A stretch of DNA of 64,000 nt, from NCBI RefSeq assembly GCF_004337695.1, contig NZ_SJXJ01000008.1, positions 62,001 to 126,000 of the forward strand. Direction: 5' to 3'. Both the position numbers and the translations under genes were made by a program. Shown piece after piece: positions 1 through 9,692 of this stretch (positions are counted from its first letter, which is position 1; each line of letters begins with the position of its first letter). A model generated the notes under the pieces. It was not told the origin of the DNA. It saw only the letters and a list, made by a program, of their open reading frames with translations, and did not search any database. This stretch comes from Tenacibaculum sp. M341 (GTDB taxonomy: Bacteria; Bacteroidota; Bacteroidia; Flavobacteriales; Flavobacteriaceae).

Positions 1-2577
1 AAGTTGAACTTTGTAGTTACCAGGTAACGCCATAGGACCATCTAAAGAAGCCCACCATAAAATCATTCCCTTTACTCTGTCGGCACCAGTATACATCATA
101 TTCCAGTAAAACTGATTGTCACCTTGTTTCGGTTTTAATTTTCCTTCTTTCTTTTCTTTGTTAGGGAAATTGCTAAACGAACGAATTAAGTTTTTGTTTT
201 GATCGTAAAAATGAAGTGCCACGGTATCTTTTTCATTTAAAGATTTTAAATAATAATTAATACCTACACCACCGTAATGATTCGTACCACTTCTTTTTGA
301 TTTAGCACCTCTACCACCGCTCATTCTGTAAGAATCCTTTGGCTTGTAAACAAAAAAGTCTTCTTTGTTATTATTTAATTGTTGTAACGGAGTAATGTCA
401 TCAATAATCCATAAAGATCTACCTTGAGTAGCAGCAATTAAGTTATTGTCTTTAATAGCTAGGTCAGTAATAGGAACCATTGGTAAGTTTAATTGGAACT
501 TTTGCCAGTTTTTTCCATCGTTAAAAGAAATATACATTCCTCTTTCTGTACCCGCATATAATAAACCTTTACGTTGTTTATCTGCTCTTAAAGCTCTAGT
601 AAAGTCTTCGTTTCCAATACCTGTTGTGATTTTTTTCCAAGACTTACCATAGTTTTCTGTTTTATAAATATATGGTTGATAATCTCCTGTTTTATATTTT
701 GTACCAACAATGTAGGCTCCTCCTTTGGTGTGAGGATCAATTTCTATACAGTTAATCATCATCCATTCAGGCATGTTTTTAGGAGTAATGTTTTCCCAAT
801 TAGCACCATTATTTTTGGTAATGTGTACCAAACCATCATCTGAACCAGTATAAATAACACCTTCTTCATTTGGAACTTCGGCAACAGCGAAAATAGTTCC
901 GTAATATTCAACTCCGGTGTTGTCTTTAGTAATAGGACCTCCAGAACTACCTAATGTTTTAGGATCGTTTCTTGTTAAATCAGGACTTATAATATCCCAT
1001 GATTGTCCTTCATTTGTAGTACTGTGTAAATGGTTGGAAGCAGCATACAATCTTTTAGAATTGTTTGGAGAGAATACTACAGGGAAGTTCCATTGGAAAC
1101 GGTATTTAAAATCTTCAGCTCCGTGTCCCATTGGATCATCTGGCCACACATTTATAGCTCTAGTTTCTCCAGTTTTATGATTGGTACGTGTTAATAATCC
1201 ACCATAACTACCACCATATACGATATCGTTATTTAAAGGATCTACGGCAATATGAGCGCTTTCACCACCAGCAGTACTTTCCCAATCTTGTTCAGAAATA
1301 AATCTGCCTTGTGTTCTATGAGAAATTCTCATAGTACTATTATCTTGTTGTGCTACATATATTCTGTAAGGAAAATGGTTATCTGTAGTTACTCTATAAA
1401 ATTGAGAAGTAGGTTGGTTTAAGTAAGTAGACCAGTTTTCACCAGCATCAAAAGAAATTTGCCCACCACCATCATCTGCAATAATCATACGTTGGTTGTC
1501 TTCAGGAGCAATCCATAAATCATGATGATCTCCATGAGGAGCATTATATGTTTTATAGGTTTTACCACCATCTGTAGATTTATGGTAACGTACATTCATT
1601 ACATATACAATATTTTCATCTTGTGTATCGGCATAAATACGTGTGTAATACCACGCACGTTGACGTAATTTACGTTCTTTATTAATTAACTTCCATGTTT
1701 TACCTCCGTTAACAGATTTGTAAACACCACCTTTTTCATTTTCAATAAGCGCCCACACGATATCAGAGTTTAAAGGAGAAACTGCTACACCAGAAATTCC
1801 CCAAATACCTTTTGGTAATCCGTCATTAGTAGAGATGTTTTTCCAAGTTTCACCATTATCGGTACTTTTCCATAAAGCAGAACCTTCACCACCGCTCGAT
1901 AAACTATAAGGAGTTCTTCTTACATTCCAAGTACTTGCAAATAAAGTTCTAGGGTTAGATGGATCAATAACTAAATCAATAGCTCCAGCATCTTGATTGC
2001 TGTATAAAACTCTTTTCCAGTTTTTACCACCGTCAACAGATTTATATACACCTCTTTCTGTAGAAGATTTGTATAAATCACCTAACACAGCAGCATATAC
2101 GATATCAGGATTTTTAGGGTGAATTCGAATTCTTGGTATGTGTCTAGAGTTAGGTAATCCCATGTGTTTCCATGTTTTACCAGCGTCTTCAGATTTGTAT
2201 ACACCATCACCAGAAGAAACGTTTCCACGAACCGTTTTTTCACCCATTCCTACATAAATCACATTGTTATCCCATTCACTAACAGCTATAGAACCTACTG
2301 ATCCGCCAAAAAAGCCATCAGAAATGTTTTGCCATGAGTTACCTGCATCTATGGTTTTCCATATACCACCACCAGTAGTACCCATGTAAAATAAATTTGG
2401 TTTTTTAGGAACACCTGTAACAGCACAACTACGTCCGCCTCGAAACGGACCAATGTTTCTCCATTCAATTGCGTTAAAATATTCCTCAGAAAATTGGCTA
2501 TTGTTTTTTTGCGCAGTAACTTTGAAGTTTAGTATAAAAAGCAAAAAGACAGCCACAAATAAAAGTGTTTTTTTCAT
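1..2577 (-). CDS. Sortilin/BNR-repeat (VPS10-like) secreted protein, 3'-truncated by window edge
   Basis: An open frame runs on the minus strand from an ATG at 2577 to base 1, 859 codons with no stop, so the C-terminus lies outside the window. The N-terminus (MKKTLLFVAVFLLFILNFKV..) is a signal peptide ending near TAQ. The rest is a long series of beta-propeller blades with BNR/sortilin Asp-box motifs (for example KSEDAGKTW, KSVDGGKNW, KSTDNGETW, KTENYGKSW), each followed by an IVY/LYAG-type strand. This matches the 'sortilin, neurotensin receptor 3' or VPS10-like glycosidase-fold proteins of Bacteroidota, usually about 900-1050 residues and exported. Substrate unknown. It diverges from aroA across only about 40 bp, so the two promoters must overlap. 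A type IX sorting domain could lie in the missing tail; I cannot see it. Confidence 0.85.
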   Translation of the reverse strand, partial: MKKTLLFVAVFLLFILNFKVTAQKNNSQFSEEYFNAIEWRNIGPFRGGRSCAVTGVPKKPNLFYMGTTGGGIWKTIDAGNSWQNISDGFFGGSVGSIAVSEWDNNVIYVGMGEKTVRGNVSSGDGVYKSEDAGKTWKHMGLPNSRHIPRIRIHPKNPDIVYAAVLGDLYKSSTERGVYKSVDGGKNWKRVLYSNQDAGAIDLVIDPSNPRTLFASTWNVRRTPYSLSSGGEGSALWKSTDNGETWKNISTNDGLPKGIWGISGVAVSPLNSDIVWALIENEKGGVYKSVNGGKTWKLINKERKLRQRAWYYTRIYADTQDENIVYVMNVRYHKSTDGGKTYKTYNAPHGDHHDLWIAPEDNQRMIIADDGGGQISFDAGENWSTYLNQPTSQFYRVTTDNHFPYRIYVAQQDNSTMRISHRTQGRFISEQDWESTAGGESAHIAVDPLNNDIVYGGSYGGLLTRTNHKTGETRAINVWPDDPMGHGAEDFKYRFQWNFPVVFSPNNSKRLYAASNHLHSTTNEGQSWDIISPDLTRNDPKTLGSSGGPITKDNTGVEYYGTIFAVAEVPNEEGVIYTGSDDGLVHITKNNGANWENITPKNMPEWMMINCIEIDPHTKGGAYIVGTKYKTGDYQPYIYKTENYGKSWKKITTGIGNEDFTRALRADKQRKGLLYAGTERGMYISFNDGKNWQKFQLNLPMVPITDLAIKDNNLIAATQGRSLWIIDDITPLQQLNNNKEDFFVYKPKDSYRMSGGRGAKSKRSGTNHYGGVGINYYLKSLNEKDTVALHFYDQNKNLIRSFSNFPNKEKKEGKLKPKQGDNQFYWNMMYTGADRVKGMILWWASLDGPMALPGNYKVQL

Positions 2578-2617
2578 TTTGTATGGTTGTTGAGAAAGCT
2601 AATATAAAATTTTGTTA

Positions 2618-3850
2618 ATGGACTTATTGTTAAAGAATCTTAAAAATCAATTAATTGAAAATAATATTGTAATCTCTGGTTCTAAAAGTGAATCGAATCG
2701 ATTATTAATTTTACAACAATTATTTCCGGAAGTAGCTATACATAATTTATCAGATTCTGATGATGCTGTTCATATGCAGCATGCGTTGGCAGGAGAAGGT
2801 AAAGTAGCAGATATTGGACATGCCGGAACTGCAATGCGTTTTTTAACAGCTTTCTTTGCTGTACAAGAAGGGAAAACGAAAGTTTTACAAGGATCGGATA
2901 GAATGCACAACCGACCAATAAAGATATTGGTAGATGCTTTACGTGATTTAGGTGCTGAAATTAGTTACTTAGAGAAAGACGGATATCCTCCTATAGAAAT
3001 TAAAGGACAAAAATTAACAAAAGATAAAGTAGCTATTAATGGGAATGTTAGTAGTCAGTATATTTCTGCATTGTTATTAATAGCACCTAGTTTACCAAAC
3101 GGATTAGAAGTAACATTAGTAGGAAAAGTTACTTCTGTACCGTATATAAAAATGACATTAAGTTTATTAAGTCAGTTAGGTATTGAATCGAGTTTTGAAG
3201 AAAACATAATAACAATTAAACCAACAGCTTCTTTAAATGAGAAAGCTTTAACTGTAGAGGCAGACTGGAGTTCTGCTTCTTATTTTTACTCGTTAGCCGC
3301 ATTAAGCGAAGTTGGTTCAGAAATTACTTTATCATCTTATAAAAAAGAAAGTTTACAGGGTGATAGTTGTTTAGCAGATATTTACCAACATTTTGGTGTA
3401 GCAACTACTTTTACTGAAAACACAATAGTTTTAAAGAAAACAAAAGTACACAACACTGAAACTTTAGTGTTAGATTTAAAAAATGCGCCTGATATTGCAC
3501 AAACTATTGCCGTTACCTGTTTTGCTAGTGGTATAGGATGTGATTTAGAGGGCTTACATACATTAAAAATTAAAGAAACAGATCGTTTAGAAGCTTTAAA
3601 AGAAGAGTTAACCAAATTAGGAGCAACCATAGAGGTAACTAATGAAAGTTTACATTTAAAAGCATCAAACGAGATAAAAGATAGCGTGTCAATTGAAACA
3701 TATAATGATCATAGAATGGCTATGGCATTTGCTCCGTTGGCATTACGAACTAACTTAATTATTTTAGACGCAGAAGTGGTAACAAAGTCATATCAAAAGT
3801 TTTGGAATGATATGGAAGTGATAGGTATTCAGCAAGAAGTATTAAAATAA
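2618..3850 (+). CDS. aroA: 3-phosphoshikimate 1-carboxyvinyltransferase (EPSP synthase)
   Basis: Sixth step of the shikimate pathway: joins phosphoenolpyruvate to shikimate-3-phosphate, in the cytoplasm. The N-terminal ISGSKSESNRLLIL stretch is the substrate-binding lysine/serine motif of the family. HAGTAMRFLTAFF is the characteristic GTA-R motif, and KETDRLEAL followed by YNDHRMAMAFAPLAL near the C-terminus is the second signature. About 410 residues is slightly short but normal for flavobacterial AroA. I place the start at the ATG at 2618 (MDLLLKNLKN); a TTG two codons upstream (2612) is also in frame. A near-consensus -7 sequence (AAATTTTG, 2607-2614) ends 3 nt before this ATG. Confidence 0.95.
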   Translation: MDLLLKNLKNQLIENNIVISGSKSESNRLLILQQLFPEVAIHNLSDSDDAVHMQHALAGEGKVADIGHAGTAMRFLTAFFAVQEGKTKVLQGSDRMHNRPIKILVDALRDLGAEISYLEKDGYPPIEIKGQKLTKDKVAINGNVSSQYISALLLIAPSLPNGLEVTLVGKVTSVPYIKMTLSLLSQLGIESSFEENIITIKPTASLNEKALTVEADWSSASYFYSLAALSEVGSEITLSSYKKESLQGDSCLADIYQHFGVATTFTENTIVLKKTKVHNTETLVLDLKNAPDIAQTIAVTCFASGIGCDLEGLHTLKIKETDRLEALKEELTKLGATIEVTNESLHLKASNEIKDSVSIETYNDHRMAMAFAPLALRTNLIILDAEVVTKSYQKFWNDMEVIGIQQEVLK

Positions 3851-3862
3851 AGTTCGAAACGC

Positions 3863-3894
3863 TTGACAAGCCCTATCTCTAAATCGTATATTTG
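3863..3894 (+). promoter_or_regulatory. Promoter of queA (-33 TTG, -7 TATATTTG)
   Basis: TTG at 3863-3865, inside CTTGACA, and TATATTTG at 3887-3894 are separated by 21 nt. This fits the Bacteroidota housekeeping promoter pattern TTG-N(17-23)-TAnnTTTG. It ends 22 nt before the queA ATG. The bases after the box (TTTGCCGCC) recur in the miaB promoter. Confidence 0.7.
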
Positions 3895-3916
3895 CCGCCT
3901 TAACAAATAGTATTTA

Positions 3917-4966
3917 ATGAAACTATCTCAATTTAATTTCGACTTACCTAAAGAATTATTAGCAGAATATCCATCAGAGCACAGAGATGAAGCTCGTTTA
4001 ATGGTATTAAATCGTAAAGAACAAACTATAGAACACAAGCAGTTCAAAGATTTAATCAATTACTTTGATGAAGGAGATGTAATGATGTTAAATAACACGA
4101 AAGTATTTCCTGCTCGTATGTTTGGTAACAAAGAAAAAACAGGAGCTAGAATTGAAGTATTTTTATTACGTGAATTGAATGCTGAGCATAGATTATGGGA
4201 TGTTTTAGTAGATCCTGCTCGTAAAATACGTATTGGAAATAAATTATTCTTTGGTGAAGATGAAAGTTTAGTAGCTGAAGTTATTGACAATACTACTTCT
4301 AGAGGTAGAACTTTACGTTTCTTATTTGACGGATCATATGAAGAATTCCGTCATAAATTATTAGAGTTAGGTCAAACTCCTTTACCAAAATACATTAAGA
4401 GAGAGGTAGAGCCATCTGATGAAGAGCGTTACCAAACTATTTTTGCAAAGCATGAAGGTGCAGTAGCAGCTCCAACTGCAGGTTTACACTTTTCTAAGCA
4501 TTTAATGAAGCGTTTAGAAATTAAAGGTGTTGATTTTGCTGAAATGACTTTACACGTAGGATTAGGAACTTTTAATCCTGTTGAAGTAGAAGATTTATCT
4601 AAACATAAAATGGATTCTGAGCAAATTATCATTCCTCAAGAGTCTTGTGATGTTGTTAATAAAGCACTTGAAGAAAAAAGAAGAATTTGTGCTGTTGGTA
4701 CTACGGTAATGAGAACAGTAGAATCTTCTGTTTCTGCTGATAATCGTTTAAATACTTTTAATGGTTGGACTAATAAATTTATTTTCCCTCCATATGATTT
4801 TAGTATTGCTAACTGTATGGTTACAAACTTCCATACACCTAAGTCTACATTATTAATGATGATTTCTGCTTTTGCTGGTCATGATTTTGTAATGGAAGCT
4901 TATCAAGAGGCAATTAAAGAAAAATATAAGTTTTACTCGTACGGAGATGCGATGTTAATTATATAA
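3917..4966 (+). CDS. queA: S-adenosylmethionine:tRNA ribosyltransferase-isomerase
   Basis: Penultimate step of queuosine synthesis: transfers and isomerises the ribosyl group of SAM onto preQ1 at the wobble position of tRNAs carrying a GUN anticodon. The sequence has family hallmarks: [12 protein letters not shown] at the start, the GARIEVFLL core, [10 protein letters not shown] in the middle and the C-terminal [18 protein letters not shown] block. At 349 residues it is of normal full length. It has its own promoter and is followed by a strong hairpin terminator, so it is probably monocistronic. Confidence 0.97.
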   Translation: MKLSQFNFDLPKELLAEYPSEHRDEARLMVLNRKEQTIEHKQFKDLINYFDEGDVMMLNNTKVFPARMFGNKEKTGARIEVFLLRELNAEHRLWDVLVDPARKIRIGNKLFFGEDESLVAEVIDNTTSRGRTLRFLFDGSYEEFRHKLLELGQTPLPKYIKREVEPSDEERYQTIFAKHEGAVAAPTAGLHFSKHLMKRLEIKGVDFAEMTLHVGLGTFNPVEVEDLSKHKMDSEQIIIPQESCDVVNKALEEKRRICAVGTTVMRTVESSVSADNRLNTFNGWTNKFIFPPYDFSIANCMVTNFHTPKSTLLMMISAFAGHDFVMEAYQEAIKEKYKFYSYGDAMLII

Positions 4967-4992
4967 GTTATAAAGCATATTAGTATGTTTTT

Positions 4993-5028
4993 AAAAACTG
5001 ACAGCTTTATGTTGTCAGTTTTTTTATT
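4993..5028 (+). terminator. Rho-independent terminator after queA
   Basis: Perfect 11-bp stem, 4993-5003 (AAAAACTGACA) with 5013-5023, a 9-nt loop, then a T-rich run to 5030. Confidence 0.85.
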
Positions 5029-5054
5029 TTAAGAGAGAATTAAACAATACCATT

Positions 5055-5630
5055 TTGAAATCAGCGTCTTTACAAGTATTATTACAATCATTTGATTTTC
5101 TTACTGAAGATGAAAAGGAAAGTTTTCAGCAGTTAGCAACTTTTAGAAAAATACCAAAAGGAGATTTTTTAATAAAAGGAGGGAGTGTGTGTACTGAGGT
5201 AGCTTTTGTGATGAAAGGAATTTTAAGATCTTTTTATTTGTCTTCTACAGAAGAAGAGGTAACGTATTGTTTTCGTTTTTCAAATTCTTTTTCTTCAGCA
5301 TATTCTTCTTTTTTACAAGGAGTACCAAGTCAAGAAAGTTTAGAAGCTATTACCGATGTAGAGGTACTTGTTTGGTCTAAAGAGCAAATTCAACAATTAG
5401 AAACCAAGAGTTGTAATTGGACGCGTGTGCTAAAGATATTAACAGAGTATGAGTATATTGAATTAGAAAAGAGAATTTTTATACTTCAAAGAGAATCGGC
5501 AGAGAATAGATATGCAGATTTACTTCAAAATCACCCAAATTTAATTAAAGAAATTCCTTTAAACTATTTAGCTTCTTATTTAGGAATTACTCAAAGACAC
5601 TTAAGCAGAATTCGCAAAGCTGTTTATTAG
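5055..5630 (+). CDS. Crp/Fnr family transcriptional regulator
   Basis: 191 residues: a cyclic-nucleotide-binding-like beta-barrel (IPKGDFLIKGGSVCTEVAFVMKGILRSFY) and a short C-terminal winged-helix part ending LNYLASYLGITQRHLSRIRKAVY. This is the short Bacteroidota Crp/Fnr type, which often lacks strict cAMP-binding residues; ligand unknown. The only usable start in frame is TTG at 5055; no in-frame ATG exists before residue 50 or so, and the barrel would be cut if one were used. The next gene, an NAD(P)H/flavin-type oxidoreductase 56 bp downstream on the same strand, is its likely target. It is a paralogue in type of the regulator at 23839-24405. Confidence 0.88.
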   Translation: MKSASLQVLLQSFDFLTEDEKESFQQLATFRKIPKGDFLIKGGSVCTEVAFVMKGILRSFYLSSTEEEVTYCFRFSNSFSSAYSSFLQGVPSQESLEAITDVEVLVWSKEQIQQLETKSCNWTRVLKILTEYEYIELEKRIFILQRESAENRYADLLQNHPNLIKEIPLNYLASYLGITQRHLSRIRKAVY

Positions 5631-5686
5631 ACATTTGTCCTTTTTATTAGGTTTTAACAGTCATTACTTTGCAAAAAAGTAATAAA

Positions 5687-6265
5687 ATGAATGTACTAAT
5701 TATAAATGGCCACCCAGATACCGAAAGTTACAATAAAGCTTTAGCAGATGCCTATTATGAAGGAGTACTAACGAATGTTGATGTTAATACGACATTGATA
5801 GAGGTTGGTGCTTTAGAGTTTAATCTTAATTTAAAATATGGCTATAGAAGAAGAATGGAATTAGAGCCCGATTTAGAGTTTGCCATTAAAGAAATAAAAA
5901 AAGCGAATCATATTGTTTGGGTATTACCTTTATGGTGGGGTGGAATGCCGGCGGTTTTAAAAGGTTTTTTAGATAGAATCTTATTACCAGGTATTGCATT
6001 TGAGTTGGAAGAAGGTAAAACGTTTCAAAAAAAATTATTTAAAAATAAAACAAGTAGTATCATTTTAACTGCAGATACTCCTAAGTGGTACTATAGATTG
6101 TTTTTAAAAAGTGCTTTACTTTATCAATTTAAAAAAGGAATTTTAGAGTTTTGCGGAATTAAACTTAAAAAGACTACTTATATAGCTCCGATTAGAAATT
6201 CTACACTAACATTTAGAGAAAATTGGCTTAAAAAGATAAAAATGTTAGGGAAACAGTTGACATAA
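5687..6265 (+). CDS. Flavodoxin-fold NAD(P)H-dependent oxidoreductase (quinone/FMN reductase-like)
   Basis: 192 residues. The opening MNVLIINGHPDTESYN is the first beta strand and phosphate-binding loop of the Flavodoxin_2 (MdaB/KefF/NQO-like) family, and VWVLPLWWGGMPAVLKGFLDRILLPGIAFE is its FMN/quinone-site segment. It probably reduces quinones or related electrophiles in the cytoplasm with NAD(P)H. I chose the ATG at 5687; a TTG at 5669 is in frame but adds nothing family-like. It follows the Crp/Fnr regulator closely and shares a bidirectional hairpin with the convergent RHS gene. Confidence 0.88.
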   Translation: MNVLIINGHPDTESYNKALADAYYEGVLTNVDVNTTLIEVGALEFNLNLKYGYRRRMELEPDLEFAIKEIKKANHIVWVLPLWWGGMPAVLKGFLDRILLPGIAFELEEGKTFQKKLFKNKTSSIILTADTPKWYYRLFLKSALLYQFKKGILEFCGIKLKKTTYIAPIRNSTLTFRENWLKKIKMLGKQLT

Positions 6266-6290
6266 AAAGTAAGTAGATTTTTATAAGTTA

Positions 6291-6321
6291 AAACCTCATG
6301 GTAATTATGGCATGAGGCTTT
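6291..6321. terminator. Bidirectional hairpin between convergent genes
   Basis: CCTCATG (6294-6300) pairs with CATGAGG (6311-6317), flanked by an A-run and a T-run. It can end transcription of the oxidoreductase (plus) and of the RHS gene (minus), whose stop lies 15 bp away. Confidence 0.65.
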
Positions 6322-6331
6322 TAAATGATAA

Positions 6332-9300
6332 TTATTTTATTGAGTAAGGAGAGTATGTATGTGTTTGTTCAGTTGCTACATCAGGATTCATCCAACGAGC
6401 AAGAATACTGTTGTAGTTTCTCCCATCATAATCATACCATTGTATTCCAAATTCTTCATTTAATTCTTTTGAGCGATATCCAAATTTTTGAGCTATACTG
6501 TTTCCTTGTGAGTTAACGATAGAGTTATAACCTTTATGCTCCTCACCAAATGGATAGTAGTTTTTTTCTTGTATTATTTCGGTATCAGAAGTTATGATTC
6601 CATCATTGTTTATGTCAGTATAAAATAATCTAATATTGTTTAAGTGATCTTTGTATTGATATACATATTTAAACTTTTTACCTTCTTGCTTTAAGTAACC
6701 TTCTGGATGTTTAATAAACTGTAGTATGTTTTTTTCATACGTAAAGTTTCCTATGTAATCTGTATTGGTAACTTTTTTATTGTTAATTATTGTTTTTTGA
6801 AGTTTCAAACCGGAAGCATCATAAATATATTGTACTTTTTTAGAGTTAGAATTGCCGAATTTAATTTCTGAGGGTAGATTTAAGTAATTGTAGTAAATAC
6901 CATCTAAAGATGTACTACCAATATTTTTATTAAGGTTTTTAATAATATTACCGTTTGAATCATAGGTGTATTCAATATCTAAATTAACACGATTTTTAAA
7001 TCCAGTTAGTACACTTCCTTTAGATACTTCTTCTACTTTAATTAATTGATTGCCTGAGTAAGTATATTCTAAATTATCCATTAAACCAAAACTTGAAACA
7101 TTGGAGTCAATATGCCCTCTTCTTTGAAGTTTTAAGATATTTCCATTTTTATCATATTCAATATTTGAAATATCATAGTTATTGTTCAAATACCCTTTTG
7201 CAGCTATAATTCTGTTTAAAGAATCATAAGTGTATTTATATCCTCTTATTTCATTTGAAGTATTGTTTGTTCGCCATAAAAAATCGCTGATATTTTTGTT
7301 AAAAGAATTATTATGATTTGTGGCAGAGTTATAATTTAATTTAAAAGCAAACAAATCATCTCCCATATTATGTATATCATTCATTTTTATTAGAGAACCT
7401 TTGTTAGTATAGCTATAATCTAAAGATTGCAGTCCTTTGTTTAAATCTATAAGAACAAAATTTTTTATACTTGCTTCTTTATCATAAATAGCAATATCAC
7501 CAACCATAGAGTTGGTAGTAGTTGAAATATTAGAGATGTAAAAAACTTCTCTATTTTTTAAATAGTAAACAATATTATTTCTTCGTTCGATACTAAAATC
7601 ATCATTAGTTACATAATTTGTTTTAATGCCTTTATCAATTCCTGATTCGTAAATATGAACTTCTCCATTTTTGTTTTGAATAGCATAGTTAATGTCATCA
7701 GGTTTTAAGTTATTGTCAGAATAAGATAAACCAACTATGATATTTTTTTTATGATCTGTTATAGTGTAACTAATGTAACCGTCACCATGTATTTTATTTA
7801 AAGTAGATAAGCCTGCATTCCAATCGTTAGTAGTATTAGAATTTTTAATAATTAAATTTTTTTTCACAATAACATTGTCACTTTTGTTTGTATAGTTACT
7901 TAAACTTAATAAATGCCCTCCTACTAACTTTTGGAGTACTTTTCCGAAAGAATTATAGGTGTTTTTAAAAATGAGTTCTTTTGATTGGTTGTTAATTTGT
8001 TGTTCTTGACGAATTAAAAGGTTAGCATTGTTATAAGTATAAAAGTTTTGTATGATTATAGGTTTCTCATTTTCTTTTGTGTGTATTTGAGTTTCTTTTA
8101 ATATTCTACCTTGATCATCTAATGTTTTACCCGTTTGATTACGAACTTTTAGGTATTCATTTTTAGAGGTTTTGTATATAGGTTTTTTGTTAGTGTTGTA
8201 ATAAATAACATTAGTAATCCATTTATTAGTGCTTAAAACGCGAAGTTTACTGCCTGTTTTTAACGATGTAGTATTGTTTGTAAACGATTGTCCAGAATGT
8301 GAAAACCCGACGAATACATCATTTAAGGTTGCGTCTTTGTCATAAAAAGAACTATTAGCGTATAAAGAAATATCTTTATTAACAATACTTCGATGAAGTA
8401 TTTGATCATTTTTTTTATATAAGACATATTTTCCTGAACGTTCTACTTTAAATACATCATAAGTTTTGTAATAAGTAGTTAATATTGGTTGTAATATACC
8501 TGATTCATAAATTAAAACTTCTCCTTCTGAGTTTAAAAGAACCGCATAGTTGATTGAGTTAAAAGGAGTATTTTTTTCTTTTGATTTACTTAAACCTACG
8601 GCAACTTTTTTGTTAGTTTGAGCAGGAGTGAATTGAATATAACCATCATTTTTTATTGTTTGTTTAAATACAAATCCATTGTCCCATCCGTTTTTACTAA
8701 TTTTAATAATCGATTTTTCTTTTTTAGTAAGTGTATTGTTCATTTCAAGATCATAGGAAATATCTAATTTATTACCAGTATCCCAATTATAATCATCATA
8801 ATAATTTATGGTATAAATTTTAGAGGGATTAGCAGGAAAAGCTCTTGATGTATAATACAAATTAGTAGCTGTATCTGAAGGTATAATAAGGTTTGTTTTT
8901 GTTCTAATTTCAAAAAGTAATTCTGAATCTGTATTGGAGTGTGCTGTTACACTGCTTTGCAATACTGCTCTTTCAGAGTTATCAAGATACAAGCCAGTAT
9001 AAATAATTCTACTATCTTTATCGTACTTAGTAAATAACCATTCTTTAGGGTTTTGTTTCCTTTGATTAGCATCTTGAGTTAGAATAGGACGATCTAATTT
9101 ATCATATATGATATATTTTTTTCCTTTACCTGGAATTTTTCTTTCTACTAATCTATTTCTGGTATCATAGCTATATTGATAACAAAGAGCATCTAATATT
9201 GAAAATTGTATTTCATTATTCTCATTTAAAATTTGAGAAGAGCCTTCAGGAGATAGTACATATACTAAATTTCCATAATCATCATACACGTAATAAGTAT

Positions 9301-9658
9301 CATGTTCACTTTTTGAGGTCTCAATAGAGTTATAACTCCTTTTCAATACAATCTGACCTTGCTTGTTTTTAAATTCAATCGTGGTATAATCTCTTAATTT
9401 TGTGTGTTTGGAATTCCAGTTTTTACTTTTAATGATATTTTTTGATAATTGATTTTCTATATAATAGCCACCATAGTTTAATCTGGGTGAACTATGTTCA
9501 TTTTGATAAGTTACATAAAAAAGACGAACTTCATTTTCAAGGTTCATTGATGAAGTTATTTTATGACTTACACATTTATTTGAATATGAATATGATTGAA
9601 AATCATTAAAAAATAGTATAGTGAAAAATAAAAAACTATTTAAAATAAATTTTTTCAT
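6332..9658 (-). CDS. RHS-repeat protein ending at the RHS-associated core
   Basis: 1108 residues with an N-terminal signal peptide (MKKFILNSFLFFTILFF..). YD-type repeats such as YVYDDYGNLVYV, YSYDTRNRLVE, YTYDSLNRII and YTYDSNGNII run through it. The C-terminus (KDHLNNIRLFYTD..YPFGEEH..FGYRSKELNEEFGIQWYDYDGRNYNSILARWMNPD) is the RHS repeat-associated core. Two related segments of about 130 residues, near 323-452 and 612-738, share DGYI..T, VGLS, INYA, GEV.IYESGI and F..ER....Y..K, so an internal duplication is clear; this looks like a carbohydrate- or lectin-type module seen in Bacteroidota surface proteins (inference). The protein stops at TYSPYSIK, just where the variable C-terminal toxin or tip domain normally starts, and a hairpin follows at once. 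Exported, function unknown. Confidence 0.85.
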   Translation of the reverse strand: MKKFILNSFLFFTILFFNDFQSYSYSNKCVSHKITSSMNLENEVRLFYVTYQNEHSSPRLNYGGYYIENQLSKNIIKSKNWNSKHTKLRDYTTIEFKNKQGQIVLKRSYNSIETSKSEHDTYYVYDDYGNLVYVLSPEGSSQILNENNEIQFSILDALCYQYSYDTRNRLVERKIPGKGKKYIIYDKLDRPILTQDANQRKQNPKEWLFTKYDKDSRIIYTGLYLDNSERAVLQSSVTAHSNTDSELLFEIRTKTNLIIPSDTATNLYYTSRAFPANPSKIYTINYYDDYNWDTGNKLDISYDLEMNNTLTKKEKSIIKISKNGWDNGFVFKQTIKNDGYIQFTPAQTNKKVAVGLSKSKEKNTPFNSINYAVLLNSEGEVLIYESGILQPILTTYYKTYDVFKVERSGKYVLYKKNDQILHRSIVNKDISLYANSSFYDKDATLNDVFVGFSHSGQSFTNNTTSLKTGSKLRVLSTNKWITNVIYYNTNKKPIYKTSKNEYLKVRNQTGKTLDDQGRILKETQIHTKENEKPIIIQNFYTYNNANLLIRQEQQINNQSKELIFKNTYNSFGKVLQKLVGGHLLSLSNYTNKSDNVIVKKNLIIKNSNTTNDWNAGLSTLNKIHGDGYISYTITDHKKNIIVGLSYSDNNLKPDDINYAIQNKNGEVHIYESGIDKGIKTNYVTNDDFSIERRNNIVYYLKNREVFYISNISTTTNSMVGDIAIYDKEASIKNFVLIDLNKGLQSLDYSYTNKGSLIKMNDIHNMGDDLFAFKLNYNSATNHNNSFNKNISDFLWRTNNTSNEIRGYKYTYDSLNRIIAAKGYLNNNYDISNIEYDKNGNILKLQRRGHIDSNVSSFGLMDNLEYTYSGNQLIKVEEVSKGSVLTGFKNRVNLDIEYTYDSNGNIIKNLNKNIGSTSLDGIYYNYLNLPSEIKFGNSNSKKVQYIYDASGLKLQKTIINNKKVTNTDYIGNFTYEKNILQFIKHPEGYLKQEGKKFKYVYQYKDHLNNIRLFYTDINNDGIITSDTEIIQEKNYYPFGEEHKGYNSIVNSQGNSIAQKFGYRSKELNEEFGIQWYDYDGRNYNSILARWMNPDVATEQTHTYSPYSIK

Positions 9659-9692
9659 TACTTAAGAAGTTTAAAAAAGTGTTTTTAAAAAA

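Noticed and set aside
446-1180. Short plus-strand frames at 446-652 and 917-1180
   Set aside because: They lie inside the sortilin-repeat gene on the opposite strand and have no family features.
2612-2617. TTG start of aroA
   Set aside because: Two codons before a good ATG and inside the near-consensus -7 box; kept only as an alternative.
6325-6516. 63-residue plus-strand frame over the RHS gene end
   Set aside because: Antisense to the conserved RHS core, no support.
6332-9658. RHS protein as an active polymorphic toxin with immunity gene
   Set aside because: No C-terminal toxin domain remains after the core and no small immunity-like gene adjoins it.
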